A stretch of DNA of 64,000 nt from JACCXG01 sp963785755 (GCA_963785755.1 CAWAXG010000042.1:40142-104141); one strand, 5' to 3'. Positions 43,381-53,612 are shown, counted from the stretch's first letter. Notes: generated from the letters alone by a model not told the origin. A program made the numbers and translations.

Positions 43381-44688
43381 TCACGGCAGTGACCCCCCCT
43401 GCTCCAGCAGCTCGGCCACCGGATCGAGCCCGCGGGCGCGGGCGATCTGCGCGGCGGTCGCGCCGTCCTTCCGGCGGAACGACGCGTCGGCGCCGTGCGC
43501 GAGGAACAGCTTGACGATTTCGGTCGCAATCTGCTCATCGTCCGGGAGGCTGAACAGCGGCGTGCCTCCCTCCCACGACGCTGTCGCGAGCTTCGGTTCA
43601 GCGGTCACCACTTCCCGCAGTCGATCCAGCTTGCCGGTGGGCACCAGCGTCCAGACGTCGCGGCTCAGCGGAGTGAGCAGATCCACGAGCCGATGGCGCT
43701 GCCCGAACATTGCCCAGTAGATCGGTGTCGTGCCGTGCATGTCGTCGCGTGGGTCGATCTCGGCGCCGCGCTCGATCAGGAGTTGGGCGACTCGCGCCGA
43801 GCCGGCATACCCGGCAGCATGGAGCGCGCGCGTTCGATGGCGATCCTCGACGTCCGGCGACATCCCCAGGTCGAGCAGCAGCGCCGCGACGTCTACCCGA
43901 TCGGACTCGGCCGCTCTCAGCAGCGGCGTGGCGTCTTTCAATTGATCGGGGTGTGCGGCGGCCATCCGCCGCGCGCCTTCACGATCCAGGCGGAAGCACG
44001 TTGCCATGAAATCGTCAGCCTCGCCCGCTGGGGGCGACGTCCTGGGCGCTCCGTACCGCGCGAGAAGTTCCGCGAACTCCTGTCGACCGCTCGCGATCGC
44101 CATCTCATACAGCGTTCCAGGTGGTGTCCGTTGATCGGACGCGCGCGGCGGGTTTGGATTGGCGCCATGAGCGAGCGCCCATTCGGCGATCCCCAGGTAG
44201 TTTCCTTTCATCGCGGTGTGGAGCAGGTACCAGGCGCCGCTGCCATAGCCGCCCATGTCGATCTGCTTCCAGTCGGGATCGGCCCAGTCCGCCTCCCGCC
44301 CGCGCTTGATCGACTCGCGATAGATCAGTTCCAGCAGCCACACGAGATCGTCGTCGGCCAGAAGGGGATGAGACGCGTGGCCGGCGAAGGCGTTGTAGAA
44401 GATCTGCTGATCGTAAGGTTCGGCGCCGCGTTCAAGCAGAAGGCTCGAAAGCGCGCGAGCCTGGGGATGCGTGGCCGCCTGCTCCTCGCCGCGGCCGATC
44501 ACCGACGTCAGCGCCGTGTAGTGGATGCTCGCATTGCCCCCTTCGTAGTAGGCGTTTGGATCCGCACCGCGGTCGAGCAGCAATCGAGCGATGGCGGTTG
44601 CATGTGCCGCCGACGCGGGATCGAGCGGGCAGCCTCGCGGCGCAGAGATACAGGAGCGGCGGCCACTGGCGTGGACCGCCCGTCGCAT
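43381..44688 (-). CDS. Ankyrin-repeat protein, C-terminal part (copy 1)
   Basis: Open frame of 435 residues continuing the ankyrin gene that starts at 46475. Ankyrin consensus units include IARLLLDRGADPNAYYEGG, IAEWALAHGANPNPPRAS, VDVAALLLDLGMSPDVEDRHRTRALHAAGYAGS, VAQLLIERGAEIDPRDDMHGTTPIYWAM and IVKLFLAHGADASFRRKDGATAAQIARARG. Real homology begins about residue 25 (SAAHATAIA); upstream the coding continues in the frame covering 44630-44900 (HLARTHEERVAAFLRMACLDW, IYTAVACGDLEEVRRILDEHPE), joined by shifts near 44620 and 44900. The whole protein would be about 1,030 residues. Ankyrins mediate protein binding; the partner is unknown. Confidence 0.82.
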   Translation of the reverse strand: MRRAVHASGRRSCISAPRGCPLDPASAAHATAIARLLLDRGADPNAYYEGGNASIHYTALTSVIGRGEEQAATHPQARALSSLLLERGAEPYDQQIFYNAFAGHASHPLLADDDLVWLLELIYRESIKRGREADWADPDWKQIDMGGYGSGAWYLLHTAMKGNYLGIAEWALAHGANPNPPRASDQRTPPGTLYEMAIASGRQEFAELLARYGAPRTSPPAGEADDFMATCFRLDREGARRMAAAHPDQLKDATPLLRAAESDRVDVAALLLDLGMSPDVEDRHRTRALHAAGYAGSARVAQLLIERGAEIDPRDDMHGTTPIYWAMFGQRHRLVDLLTPLSRDVWTLVPTGKLDRLREVVTAEPKLATASWEGGTPLFSLPDDEQIATEIVKLFLAHGADASFRRKDGATAAQIARARGLDPVAELLEQGGSLP

Positions 44689-46475
44689 TCGCCCGCTCGG
44701 GATGTTCGTCCAGGATGCGCCGTACTTCTTCCAGATCGCCGCAAGCGACCGCGGTGTAGATGCTGTCGTGCGCGATGTCCGGATAGCGCTTCAGCAGGCG
44801 CTCGGCGGCATGCGTGTGGTGCGCCCGGTCCGGCCCGCCAACGCCCCAGTCCAGGCATGCCATCCGCAGAAACGCGGCAACACGTTCTTCGTGGGTGCGG
44901 GCGAGGTGACCACCGGTCGGTGAGCTCGGCGCCGTGCGCGATGAGCGCACGAACGGCTTCGATCTTGTTCTTCGCCGTCGCCCAGGCGAGGGGCGTGACG
45001 TCGGCATCCGGACACCACGAGGCCGGCTGTGAACCAGGCGGCAGGTACGCGCCAAACGGGCGATGAAGGGCGGGTGGATCCCGGCGAAGAATCGCTGGAA
45101 TCTGGTCGGCGCGGTCGAAGTCGATCGCGTCGAAGATGTCGAGCTCCGCCGTCAGCAGCCGTTCGAATACGGCCTGCCTGCGCGCAAAGCTGGCCCAGCC
45201 GGCGGGTGTGCCGCCGTACCTGCCGTCTCGCTGCCGCGGATTAGCCCCGTGCTTCAGCAGTACCTCGACGGCAGGGAGGTTGCCGTGAAACGCCGCGGCG
45301 TGCAGCGGGGTGTACCCGCGTGTCTTATCCACCGACGTGACCGGGTCGTCCTGCACGTCCACCGACGCGCCAAATCGGATCAGCGTCTCGAGAATGTGGC
45401 CGGGCGCCTCCGCGGCGGCGCGCACGATCAACGTGCCCCATCGATGCCCCGGCTTCAGCGCGTCGGGGTCCTCACGCAGCAGCCGCTCGACCTCGTCTGT
45501 GCGTTCCAGCGCAATCGCGGACGCGAGCGTGAGATGGGCGCCGGCCTCGATGAGCATCCGGGCCATGTCGCTTCGCTGGCCAAGCGCGGCTTCATCGAGC
45601 GGCGTCAGGTTGCCCGCATCCACGGCGTTCGGATCCGCGCCCAGCCGCAGCAGCGCTTCGACCGATCGGGGCTGGTTCTTGACCACTGCAAGATGCAGCG
45701 CGTGACGGCGCCGATTGACCCTGTCCATCGGCCGCTCGATGGCGGCCGGATCCTCCGCCGCCCGAGCGCGAATGCTCTCGACGTCTCCGACCGCGACCGC
45801 TGAATGCAGCGTGTGCCGCGCGCCGTGCGCCAGCAGGTACTCGACGACGGCGGGGCGGATCTCGACGTTGGGGAAGCAGGTCGCCCAGCCGATGATGTCG
45901 AGCTGATGGTCGTCCTCCTCACCCGCGACCGTCCGGGCGCCGTGCTCCACGAGCAGCGTGATGACTTCGAGGTCGCCACGCTCGGCGGCGAAGTGCAATG
46001 GGAACGCGTTGTCGCCTTCATCGCGAATGTTCGGATCCGCGCCGCGCTCGAGCAACGCCCGGACGACTTCGACGTGCTCGACGCCGAAATGCAGCGCCGT
46101 GCGCAATCCGGTGTGCCCTTCGAGGGTGCTGCGCTCGTTGATGACGTCGGGATGAGCATCGAGAATCGAGGCGAGCGTTGTAACGTCGCCACGATCGGCG
46201 GCCCCGAGCAACGCCTGCAACGCCTGCTCGCGCGGTGATCCGCCCCGCGCGAGCGCCTCTGCCGCGCCTTTCAGCGCGGTCCAGTTCGGCAGGCCGTATT
46301 CGAGCGCCAGCGCGTGCTGCACGTCACGCAGACCCGCCGTGGCCGGCGCCTTCGGCCAGGCCCGCACGAGTCGGTCTCGCGCGTCGCGATCGTTCGCGCG
46401 CAGCGCCTTCAGCCAGCGTTTGGCTTCCTTGCGGAGGTGTTCGACAGAGGTACCGGGAGCGAGCGGGCGAGGCAT
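44508..46475 (-). CDS. Ankyrin-repeat protein, N-terminal part (copy 1)
   Basis: Reads from the ATG at 46475 (GAAGG upstream). A short N-terminal module (VEHLRKEAKRWLKALRAND, LRDVQHALALEYGLPNWTALK) of the kind seen before acidobacterial ankyrins is followed by repeats such as VEVVRALLERGADPNIRDEGDNAFPLHFAAERGD, VITLLVEHGARTV, RSVEALLRLGADPNAVDAGNLTPLDEAAL and PAVEVLLKHGANPRQRDGRYGGTPAGWA. The genuine frame ends near 44900 at HGAELTDR; the remaining part to 44508 is out of frame with the homologous sequence. No signal peptide, so cytoplasmic. Confidence 0.82.
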   Translation of the reverse strand: MPRPLAPGTSVEHLRKEAKRWLKALRANDRDARDRLVRAWPKAPATAGLRDVQHALALEYGLPNWTALKGAAEALARGGSPREQALQALLGAADRGDVTTLASILDAHPDVINERSTLEGHTGLRTALHFGVEHVEVVRALLERGADPNIRDEGDNAFPLHFAAERGDLEVITLLVEHGARTVAGEEDDHQLDIIGWATCFPNVEIRPAVVEYLLAHGARHTLHSAVAVGDVESIRARAAEDPAAIERPMDRVNRRRHALHLAVVKNQPRSVEALLRLGADPNAVDAGNLTPLDEAALGQRSDMARMLIEAGAHLTLASAIALERTDEVERLLREDPDALKPGHRWGTLIVRAAAEAPGHILETLIRFGASVDVQDDPVTSVDKTRGYTPLHAAAFHGNLPAVEVLLKHGANPRQRDGRYGGTPAGWASFARRQAVFERLLTAELDIFDAIDFDRADQIPAILRRDPPALHRPFGAYLPPGSQPASWCPDADVTPLAWATAKNKIEAVRALIAHGAELTDRWSPRPHPRRTCCRVSADGMPGLGRWRAGPGAPHACRRAPAEALSGHRARQHLHRGRLRRSGRSTAHPGRTSRAGECDGRSTPVAAAPVSLRREAARSIPRRRHMQPPSLDCCSTAVRIQTPTTKGAMRASTTRR

Positions 46476-46637
46476 GGACACCTTCTTTCCGTTACGCCCC
46501 ACGCTACGCGCGAGGCAAGCCCGACGTCCGCTGAAAGACGGGCCGGAAGAAGGTTCGTGATGACTGACGAACCGGCTGGGTGGGCAATGCCTTGCCGCGG
46601 ACAGGAGGCGCCCCAGAGCGCGCTAGGGGGGAGTGTC
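46476..46637. repeat. Upstream flank of ankyrin copy 1, repeated at 49677-49843
   Basis: About 160 bp beginning ACACCTTCTTTCCGTTACGC and ending CGCTAGGGGGGAGTGTC recurs upstream of copy 2 with small differences. It includes AAGACGGGCCGGAAGAAGGTT and GCCGCGGACAGGAGGCGCCC in both. It marks the edge of the duplicated unit and probably holds the promoter. In this copy its far end is fused to the 3' end of ankyrin copy 2. Confidence 0.85.
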
Positions 46638-49600
46638 GAGTCCACGGGCGCGGGCGATCTGCGCGGCGGTCGCGCCTCCTTCCGGCGGAACGACGCGTCG
46701 GCGCCGTGCGCGAGGAACAGCTTGACGATTTCGGTCGCGATCTGCTCATCGTCCGGGAGGCTGAACAGCGGCGTGCCTCCCTCCCACGACGCTGTCGCGA
46801 GCTTCGGTTCAGCGGTCACCACTTCCGCAGTCGATCCAGCTTGCCGGTGGGCACGAGCGTCCAGACGTCGCGGCTCAGCGGAGAGAGCAGATCCACGAGC
46901 CGATGGCGCTGCCCGAACATTGCCCAGTAGATGGGTGTCGTGCCGTGCATGTCGTCGCGTGGGTCGATCTCGGCGCCGCGCTCGATCAGAAGTTGAGCGA
47001 CTCGCGCCGAGCCGGCATACCCGGCAGCATGCAGCGCGCGCGTGCGATGGCGATCCTCGATGTCCGGCGACATGCCGAGGTCGAGCAGCAGCGCGTGACG
47101 TCTATCCGATCGGATTCGGCGCTCTCAGCAGCGGCGTGGCGTCTTTGAGTTGATCGGGGTGCGAGGCGGCCATCTGGCGCGCGCCCTCACGATCCAGGCG
47201 GAAGCACGCGGCCATGAATCGTCAGCCTCGCTCGACGGGGGCGACGCGCTCGGCGCTCCGTACCGTGCGAGAAGCTCCGCGAACTCCTGTCAGACCGCTC
47301 GCGATCGCCAGCTCGTAGAGGGTCCAGGTGGTGTCCGTTCATCGGACGCGCGCGGCGGGTTCGGATTGGCGCCATGAGCGAGCGCCCATTGGGCGATCGC
47401 GAGGTAGTTGCCTTGCATCGCGTTGTGAGCAGATACCAGGCGCCGCTGCCATAGCCTCCCATCTGGATCATCGTCCAGTCGGGATCGCGCCAATCGGCCT
47501 CGCGTCCGCGCTGCAGCGACTCCCGATAGATCAGCTCCAGCAGCCAGACGAGATCGTCGTCTGCAGAAGCGGATGCGAGGCATGACCGCCGAAGCCGTTG
47601 TAGAACATCTGCACGTCGTAGGGTTCGGCGCCGCGATCGAGGAGAAGGCTCGCCAGCTCGCGGGCCTCAGGGATGCGTGGCCGCCTGTTCTTCGCCGCGG
47701 CCGATGACCGAAGCCAGCACGGTGTAGTGGATGCTCTCATCTCCGCCAGGGTAGTACGCATTCGGATCCGCTCCGCGGTCGAGCAGCAATCGGGCGATGT
47801 CGACCGCATGTGCCGCCGACGCGGGATGAGACGGCAGGCGCGCGGTGCAGAGATACAGCAACGGCGTCCACTGGCGCGGACCGCCCCCGCGTTCGCACGA
47901 GCGAGGATTCTCGTCGAGGATCCGCCGTACCTCTTCCACGTCACCGCAGATGACGGCGGTGTAGATGCAGTCGTGCGCGAGCTCCGGATAGCGCTCAGCA
48001 GACGGCCGGCGGCATGCGTCTGCTGCGCCCGGAGCGCCCCGCCAACGTCCAGTCGAGACACGCCATCCGCAGGAACGACGCCGACGCGTTCTTCGTGCGT
48101 CCGCGCGAGGTGACCACCGGTGCTGAGCTCGGCGCCGTGCGCGATGAGCGCACGATCGCGCGTCGATCTTGCCGAGCGCCGTCGCGCAGTCGAGGGGTGT
48201 CAGGTCGCATCCGGACGACACGAGGCGGGTTGTGACCAGCAGGAAGGTACGTGCGAAACGGACGATGAAGCGCACCAGGATCGCGGCGCAGAATCGCTGG
48301 AATCCGTTCGGGACGATCGAAGGAGATCGCGTCGAAGATGTCGAGATCGGCTTCGAGCAGCCGCGCGAATACGGCCTGCCTGCGCGCAAAGCTGGCCCAG
48401 CCGGCAGGTGTCGCCGTAGCGGCTATCGCGGATGCCGCGTGTCCGCTCCGTGCGGAGCAGAGCCTCCACGGCCTCGAGATTTCCGTGGAACGCGGCGGCG
48501 TGCAGCGCCGTGAACGACAGCGTCTCGTCGATCGAGGTCTCGGGCGATTCGAGCACGTTCACGATCGCGCCGAGTTGAATCAGACGTCTCGATGATCTCA
48601 CCGGGCGCGTGCGCGGCGGCCCGCACGATCAGCGTTCCCCACGATGCCCCAGGCTTCAGCGCTCCGGCTGCTCGCGCAGGAGTCGCGCGACTCGTCGCCG
48701 CGTACCGAGCGCGACGGCGGACGGCGAGCGTCAGCTTCGCGCCGGCATCGATCAGCATCTGCGCCATCTCGTGCTCGGCCGCAAGGGCGGCTTCGTCGAG
48801 CGGCGTGAAAGCCCGCCGGCATCGAGGCCGTTCGGATCGGCGCCGAGATCGAGGAGCGCGCGTAGCGCAGCGGGCTGCCGCTTGATCACGGCGAGGTGCA
48901 GGGCGCGCCGCCGGCGGTTGACTTGTCCATCGGCCGCTCGATGGCTTCGGGCTGCTCGACGGCGCGAGCGCGGATCGCCTCGACATCGCCACCGCCACCG
49001 CCGAATGCAGCGTGTGACGGGCGCCGTGCGCCAGCAGATAGTCGACGACGTCGACGGATGCGACGTTGGGCGAAGCACGTCGCCCAGCCGATGATGTCCA
49101 TCTGATGGTCGTCGACTTCGCCAGCCACGGTCTGCGCGCCGTGCTCGACGAGCAGCTGGACGATCTCGAGGTTGCCGTTCTCGGCGGCGAAATGCAGGGG
49201 AAACGCGTTGTCCCCTTCGTCGCGGATGTTCGGGTTCGCGCCGCGTGCGAGCAGCGCTCGAACGACCGCTTCGCGTGTGCGACGCCGAAATGCAGCGCGG
49301 TTCTGAACCCGGTGTGTCCGATCAGCGTGCCGCGCTCGTTGACGATGTCGGGGTGACTGGCAAGGATCGATTCGACGCCGGCGGCGTCGCCGTCTCGGCA
49401 GCCTCTCAGCAGCGCCTGGAACGCCTGCTCGCGCGGTGATCGTGCGCGAGCGGCTCGCCGCGCTCTTTGCAGCTCAATCCAACCCGGGAAGCCGTATTCG
49501 AGCGCCAGCGCGTATTGGATGTCACGCAACCCTGGCGAGTCGGGCGCCTCGGGCCAGGCGGCGCACGAGTCGCGTCCTGGCATCGCGCTGTCCGGCGCGC

Positions 49601-49676
49601 AGCGCCTTCAGCCAGCGTCTTGGCTTCTTTGCGGAGATAGTCGACGGACGTTTCCGAGAGTGAGAGAACGAGGCAT
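46623..49676 (-). pseudogene. Ankyrin-repeat gene, tandem copy 2, multiply frameshifted
   Basis: A second copy of the ankyrin gene in direct tandem with the first. The same units can be read in order but only by constantly changing frame, for example VDYLLAHGARHTLHSAVA near 49040, PLDEAALAAEHEMAQMLIDAGAKLTLA near 48770, GRRCCISAPRACRL near 47850, AQLLIERGAEIDPRDDMHGTTPIYWAM near 46950 and IVKLFLAHGADASFRRK near 46700. More than ten single-base losses are evident against copy 1. Its 3' end is altered: the last residues are ARGLDTPP then stop, instead of the ~12 residues of copy 1, because the coding sequence joins the upstream flank of copy 1. The start would be the ATG at 49676. Confidence 0.8.
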
Positions 49677-49843
49677 GCGGACACCTTCTTTCCGTTACGC
49701 CCGGCACGCTAGGCGCGAGACAAGCCCGAAAGTCCGCTGAAAGACGGGCCGGAAGAAGGTTGGTGACAAACCGAACGAACCGGCTGGGTGGGAAGCCCTT
49801 GCCGCGGACAGGAGGCGCCCCAGAGCGCGCTAGGGGGGAGTGT
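49677..49843. repeat. Upstream flank of ankyrin copy 2
   Basis: Second copy of the ~160-bp flank described at 46476. The similarity to the other copy ends right after GGGGGGAGTGTC, which gives the right-hand boundary of the duplicated segment. Beyond it, from about 49844, the sequence is unique. Confidence 0.85.
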
Positions 49844-49916
49844 CTGACAACGACGCGCGCGTGTCAATTTGGAATGGAGACCGACGGCGCAGTTCGTCAG
49901 CCCATCGCCCCCGTAG

Positions 49917-49936
49917 CGCGGGGCTTCAGCCCCGCG
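49917..49936. terminator. CGCGGGGCT/AGCCCCGCG hairpin downstream of the methyltransferase gene
   Basis: Perfect 9-bp stem with a two-base loop, about 49 bp past the methyltransferase stop. GCGGGGCTTCAGCCCCGC is a well-known dispersed palindrome in several phyla. It has no T-run, so it may be a repeat that acts as a stem-loop 3' end rather than a classical terminator. The rest of the ~140 bp between the ankyrin flank and the methyltransferase holds nothing else I recognise. Confidence 0.5.
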
Positions 49937-49984
49937 TCCTCGTCGCCCTAGCGGTACAGCCGTCGGCCGTCCGGATAAGCGAGC

Positions 49985-50809
49985 TCACGCCTCGCCGTCC
50001 CGCAGCAATGGCGCCTTCGTGTATCCCGCCGGGATCGTCGGGAACGGCTCCGCCAGCGGCGCCCCCGCGCGCCGCCTGGCGACGAGACGGATATATCCGA
50101 GATAGCGGCCGGCATCCGCCTCGAGGGTGCTGATCTCGATCGTGTTCTCCGGCGCGACCGCCATGAGCCACTGCCGCCACAGCTGCCAGCCGTCGGGCAT
50201 CGCGCCGGCGGTCTCGATGTCCACGATGCCGGTCCGCTCCCAGTGGCGGCGCCACCACTGCGCGGTGTGAAAGGTCCAGACGTCCGGCGTCCACCAGGCG
50301 CGAAGGTGATCGGGCAGAGGCCCATCGATCTCCTGAACGAGCCCCGATCCGGCAATCGCCAGTTGACCGCCGGGCTTCGTCACCCGCGCCAGCATGCTCA
50401 GGAACAGGTCGTCGGTTGCGAAGTAGTGAAATGAGTCGATGCACACCGCGGCATCGAAGTAGTTCTCGGGGAACGGCAACGCCCGGGCGTCCGCACGGAC
50501 GGGGAAGACCCCGTCGTCCACACCCGCGTCGCGGATGCGCTGAACGTTCTCGTCCGCGCTGAAGCAGAGGTCGGCCGCCCAGACCTGAACACCGAACTCA
50601 CGCCGCAAGAAGATGGACGAGGCGGCACGGCCGCACCCGAGATCGAGGACGCGCATGCCCGGGCGGAGATCGAGCGCCGCGGCCAGCCATTCGGTCAGCC
50701 ACAGGGAATTCGCGCCGCCGCTGGCGCTGGCGACGATCCACTCGGGGTGGTACTTCGCCGCACGCGGAAAGTGGCTGGATGTCAGGTTCTGGTCGGCTGT
50801 TGTGTTCAT
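49985..50809 (-). CDS. SAM-dependent class I methyltransferase
   Basis: Protein of 274 residues with a Rossmann methyltransferase core: motif I VLDLGCGRAASSIFL, acidic loop VWAADLC, motif IV DAAVCIDSFHYFATDD, and post-motif KPGGQLAIAGSG. The N-terminal region (FPRAAKYHPEWIVASASGGANSLWLTEWL) and the tryptophan-rich segment WWTPDVWTFHTAQWWRRHW resemble a family of uncharacterised small-molecule methyltransferases. It is divergent from the Ser/Thr kinase gene. Substrate unknown. Confidence 0.88.
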   Translation of the reverse strand: MNTTADQNLTSSHFPRAAKYHPEWIVASASGGANSLWLTEWLAAALDLRPGMRVLDLGCGRAASSIFLRREFGVQVWAADLCFSADENVQRIRDAGVDDGVFPVRADARALPFPENYFDAAVCIDSFHYFATDDLFLSMLARVTKPGGQLAIAGSGLVQEIDGPLPDHLRAWWTPDVWTFHTAQWWRRHWERTGIVDIETAGAMPDGWQLWRQWLMAVAPENTIEISTLEADAGRYLGYIRLVARRRAGAPLAEPFPTIPAGYTKAPLLRDGEA

Positions 50810-50889
50810 TCGTCATCACTCTCGACCGCGTGCTGTCCCTCGGTTACCGCGGCCGCCTGCCGCACTATAATCCCGCATCTCGATTACAG

Positions 50890-51318
50890 ATGCCGCTTAG
50901 TACCGGGGCGCGCCTCGGGCAATACGAAATCACCGGCCCGCTGGGCGCCGGCGGGATGGGTGAGGTCTATCGCGCACGCGACACCCGGCTGCATCGCGAC
51001 GTCGCCGTCAAGATCCTTCCCGACGCCTTTCATGGCGATCCCGAGCGTCGTGCCCGGTTCGAGCGCGAGGCGCACGTCCTGGCGTCGCTCAATCATCCCA
51101 ACATCGCGCAGATCCACGGCATAGAAGAGTCGTCTGGCCGGCCGGCGCTCGTCATGGAGCTCGTCGAGGGGCATACGCTCGACCAGCCGGCGACCGCTTT
51201 CACGATCGCCGACATCATCGCCATCACCCGTCAGATCGCCGAAGCGCTCGAGGCGGCGCACGAGCAGGGGATTATTCACCGGGATCTCAAGCCAGCCAAC
51301 GTCAAGGTTCGCGGCTGA
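50890..51318 (+). CDS. Ser/Thr protein kinase, N-terminal catalytic half (frameshifted)
   Basis: Kinase N-lobe and catalytic loop from the ATG at 50890: GARLGQYEITGPLGAGGMGEVYRARD (glycine loop), VAVKILP (ATP lysine), MELVEGHTL hinge region and IIHRDLKPANVKV (catalytic Asp). It hits a stop after KVRG at 51318, but one base over the sequence continues ADGTVKVLDFGLAKAF, exactly what should follow, so a single extra base near 51314 splits the gene. See the next entry for the rest. Confidence 0.85.
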   Translation: MPLSTGARLGQYEITGPLGAGGMGEVYRARDTRLHRDVAVKILPDAFHGDPERRARFEREAHVLASLNHPNIAQIHGIEESSGRPALVMELVEGHTLDQPATAFTIADIIAITRQIAEALEAAHEQGIIHRDLKPANVKVRG

Positions 51319-51391
51319 TGGCACGGTCAAGGTCCTCGACTTCGGTCTCGCCAAGGCGTTCGACGCGTCCTCACGCGGCGACGTCGATGCC

Positions 51392-53572
51392 ATGAACTCG
51401 CCGACGCTGACCGTGGCCGCCTTCGCCACGGGCTACGGCGGGCCAGGCACTGAGATGGGGATGGTCGTCGGCACGGCCGCGTACATGGCGCCGGAGCAGG
51501 CGCGCGGAAAGCCAGTCGACCGCCGCGCCGACATCTGGGCGCTCGGCGCGGTGCTGTTCGAGCTGCTGACGAAAGCTCGTGCCTTCGAAGGCGAAACGGT
51601 CTCCGACACGATCGCCGCGGTGCTGACAAAAGATCCGGACTGGTCGAAGGTCCGGTCCGACGCGCCCGTGTCGCTGATCGAGCTCACGAAGCGATGCCTC
51701 CGGAAGGATCCGCGCCGTCGTCTTCAATCGATTGGCGACGTTCGCGTGGCGCTGGAGGAAATCGAGGCTGGCGACCAGGAGCCTGCACCTCGCACGGCTG
51801 CCCGGCCGTCGATCGGCCGCCGCCTGGCGGTCCTTGCCACCGGCCTGATCGCGATCGGCGCGATCGGATACCTGGCGATCTCGACGCTCGCGCCGCGCGC
51901 CGCGCGCACGTCGCGAACAGTTCCGATGCTGCTGGCGGAAGACGTGCAGTTGACGCTCGACGAGGCTCCGACCTTTGCGCTCTCGCCGGACGGCACGACG
52001 CTCGCGTTCGTCGGCGGCTCAGGAACCGGCCGTCAGCTGTACGTGCGCCGCCTCGATTCGCCCGCCGTCACCGCAATCGCCGGAACACAAGGCGCATCGA
52101 GCCCGTTCTTTTCACCGGACGGTCAGTGGATTGCCTTCGTCTCGAGCGAATCGCTGAAGAAGGTCCGCGTCAGCGGCGGCAGTCCCGCCGTACGGCTGAC
52201 CGCGGCCACCGATCGAGGCGGGGTGTGGCTGGACGATGACACGATTGTCTACTCCCTGAGCCGGGTCAGCACGTTGTTCCGGGTATCGGCAGCAGGCGGA
52301 GAAGCAACCCCCTTGACGAAGACCACGGACGGATCGACCGAGATCCACAGGTTGCCGACGTGGATACCGGAACGGCGCGCGCTGCTGTTTTCCGGCCGCA
52401 CTGCCGGCGATGGCACGTTGTTCATCGGCGCGATCGACCTGCAGACCCGGAATCAGAGCACGGTTCTCACCGGCGCCTATCACCCCGTGTATTGCGCGCC
52501 CGGACGCCTGTTGTTCATGCGCGAAGGCTCGCTGTTCAGCGCCACGTTCGACGTCGATCGGCTGGCCATCACGGGTCCGGAGACGCGAGTGGTCGACTCA
52601 TTGCGGACCACGCCGGACGCGCTGGCAGCGCAGTACGCGGCGTCGAGCGCCGTGCTGCTGTATCAACCGGGAACTGCCGGCGCGAATCCGGATCGGTCGC
52701 GAGTCGTCTGGCGCGATGCGAAAGGTCAGGAGCAACCGTTGATGTCGGAGATCGACACGTATCGGGATCTCCGCTTCTCACCCGATGGGAAAAGGCTCGC
52801 GTATGCGGTGCTGCCGCCCGGAATCGGCACGGACCTGTGGGTGCTGGATCGAGCCCGCGGCTTCAAGAGCCGGCTGGCCTATGAAGCAAAGTCCGCCGAA
52901 TGGTGGCCGGTATGGTCGACGGACGGCCGCTCGATCGCCTACTCGGAAGCCGAGACCGGTATCCGGTTGATGGCCGCGGATGGTTCCGGTGAGAAACAGA
53001 CGCTGTCCGTGAACACGCAGCAGTGGCAGGTGCCGGGGTCGTTTTCACCCGACGGCAAGCTGCTCGCCTACGAAGAGGTCCACCGCGAAACGGCGGGCGA
53101 CATCTGGATTGTGCCGCTGGCGCCGAAGGGGCAGCCCCGGGTGTTTCTGAAGACACCGTTCTCCGAAGGCCTGCCGATGTTTTCTCCCAACGGCCGCTGG
53201 ATCGCGTACCTGTCGAACGAGTCCGGCAGCTTCGAGATCTACGTGCGTCCCTACCCCGGGCCCGGGCCGAAGCACCAGGTGTCCGGCGATCAGAGCTTCG
53301 ATCTGCACTACTGGTCGGCTGATGGCACGAAGCTGTTCTATCGCAGCGGTGACGGCCGCCGCATGATGTCGGTGCCGGTGCGAACCGACGGAACGGAGTT
53401 CGAGTCCGGCAAGCCGTCGGTGTTGTTCGAGCTGGATCCGGATCAGTACCCCGACCTGGGCTTCTGGGGCAGCTTTGCGGCGGCGCCCGATGGCAGTGGA
53501 TTCGCGCTCGTCAAACTGGTCGAGCGCGAAACCACGGCGCGCAATCACCTGATGATGAAAATCGATTGGTAG
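51392..53572 (+). CDS. Ser/Thr protein kinase, C-lobe plus TolB/WD40-like propeller
   Basis: Second part of the kinase gene that begins at 50890; coding in this frame extends back to about 51315 (VLDFGLAKAF, the DFG loop). It has the APE motif (TAAYMAPEQARGKPVDRRADIWALG), the C-lobe (CLRKDPRRRLQSIGDV), a membrane helix near RRLAVLATGLIAIGAIGYLAIS, and an extracytoplasmic six-bladed propeller of PD40/TolB-type blades (TFALSPDGTTLAFVG, PFFSPDGQWIAFVS, DLRFSPDGKRLAYAV, GSFSPDGKLLAYEE, PMFSPNGRWIAYLSNESG). The full protein would be about 895 residues. Such receptors probably sense an envelope ligand and phosphorylate cytoplasmic targets. Confidence 0.88.
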   Translation: MNSPTLTVAAFATGYGGPGTEMGMVVGTAAYMAPEQARGKPVDRRADIWALGAVLFELLTKARAFEGETVSDTIAAVLTKDPDWSKVRSDAPVSLIELTKRCLRKDPRRRLQSIGDVRVALEEIEAGDQEPAPRTAARPSIGRRLAVLATGLIAIGAIGYLAISTLAPRAARTSRTVPMLLAEDVQLTLDEAPTFALSPDGTTLAFVGGSGTGRQLYVRRLDSPAVTAIAGTQGASSPFFSPDGQWIAFVSSESLKKVRVSGGSPAVRLTAATDRGGVWLDDDTIVYSLSRVSTLFRVSAAGGEATPLTKTTDGSTEIHRLPTWIPERRALLFSGRTAGDGTLFIGAIDLQTRNQSTVLTGAYHPVYCAPGRLLFMREGSLFSATFDVDRLAITGPETRVVDSLRTTPDALAAQYAASSAVLLYQPGTAGANPDRSRVVWRDAKGQEQPLMSEIDTYRDLRFSPDGKRLAYAVLPPGIGTDLWVLDRARGFKSRLAYEAKSAEWWPVWSTDGRSIAYSEAETGIRLMAADGSGEKQTLSVNTQQWQVPGSFSPDGKLLAYEEVHRETAGDIWIVPLAPKGQPRVFLKTPFSEGLPMFSPNGRWIAYLSNESGSFEIYVRPYPGPGPKHQVSGDQSFDLHYWSADGTKLFYRSGDGRRMMSVPVRTDGTEFESGKPSVLFELDPDQYPDLGFWGSFAAAPDGSGFALVKLVERETTARNHLMMKIDW

Positions 53573-53612
53573 GGAAGGTCCGCCCCGGTGACTCGTGAGT
53601 CGGCTGACGGAT

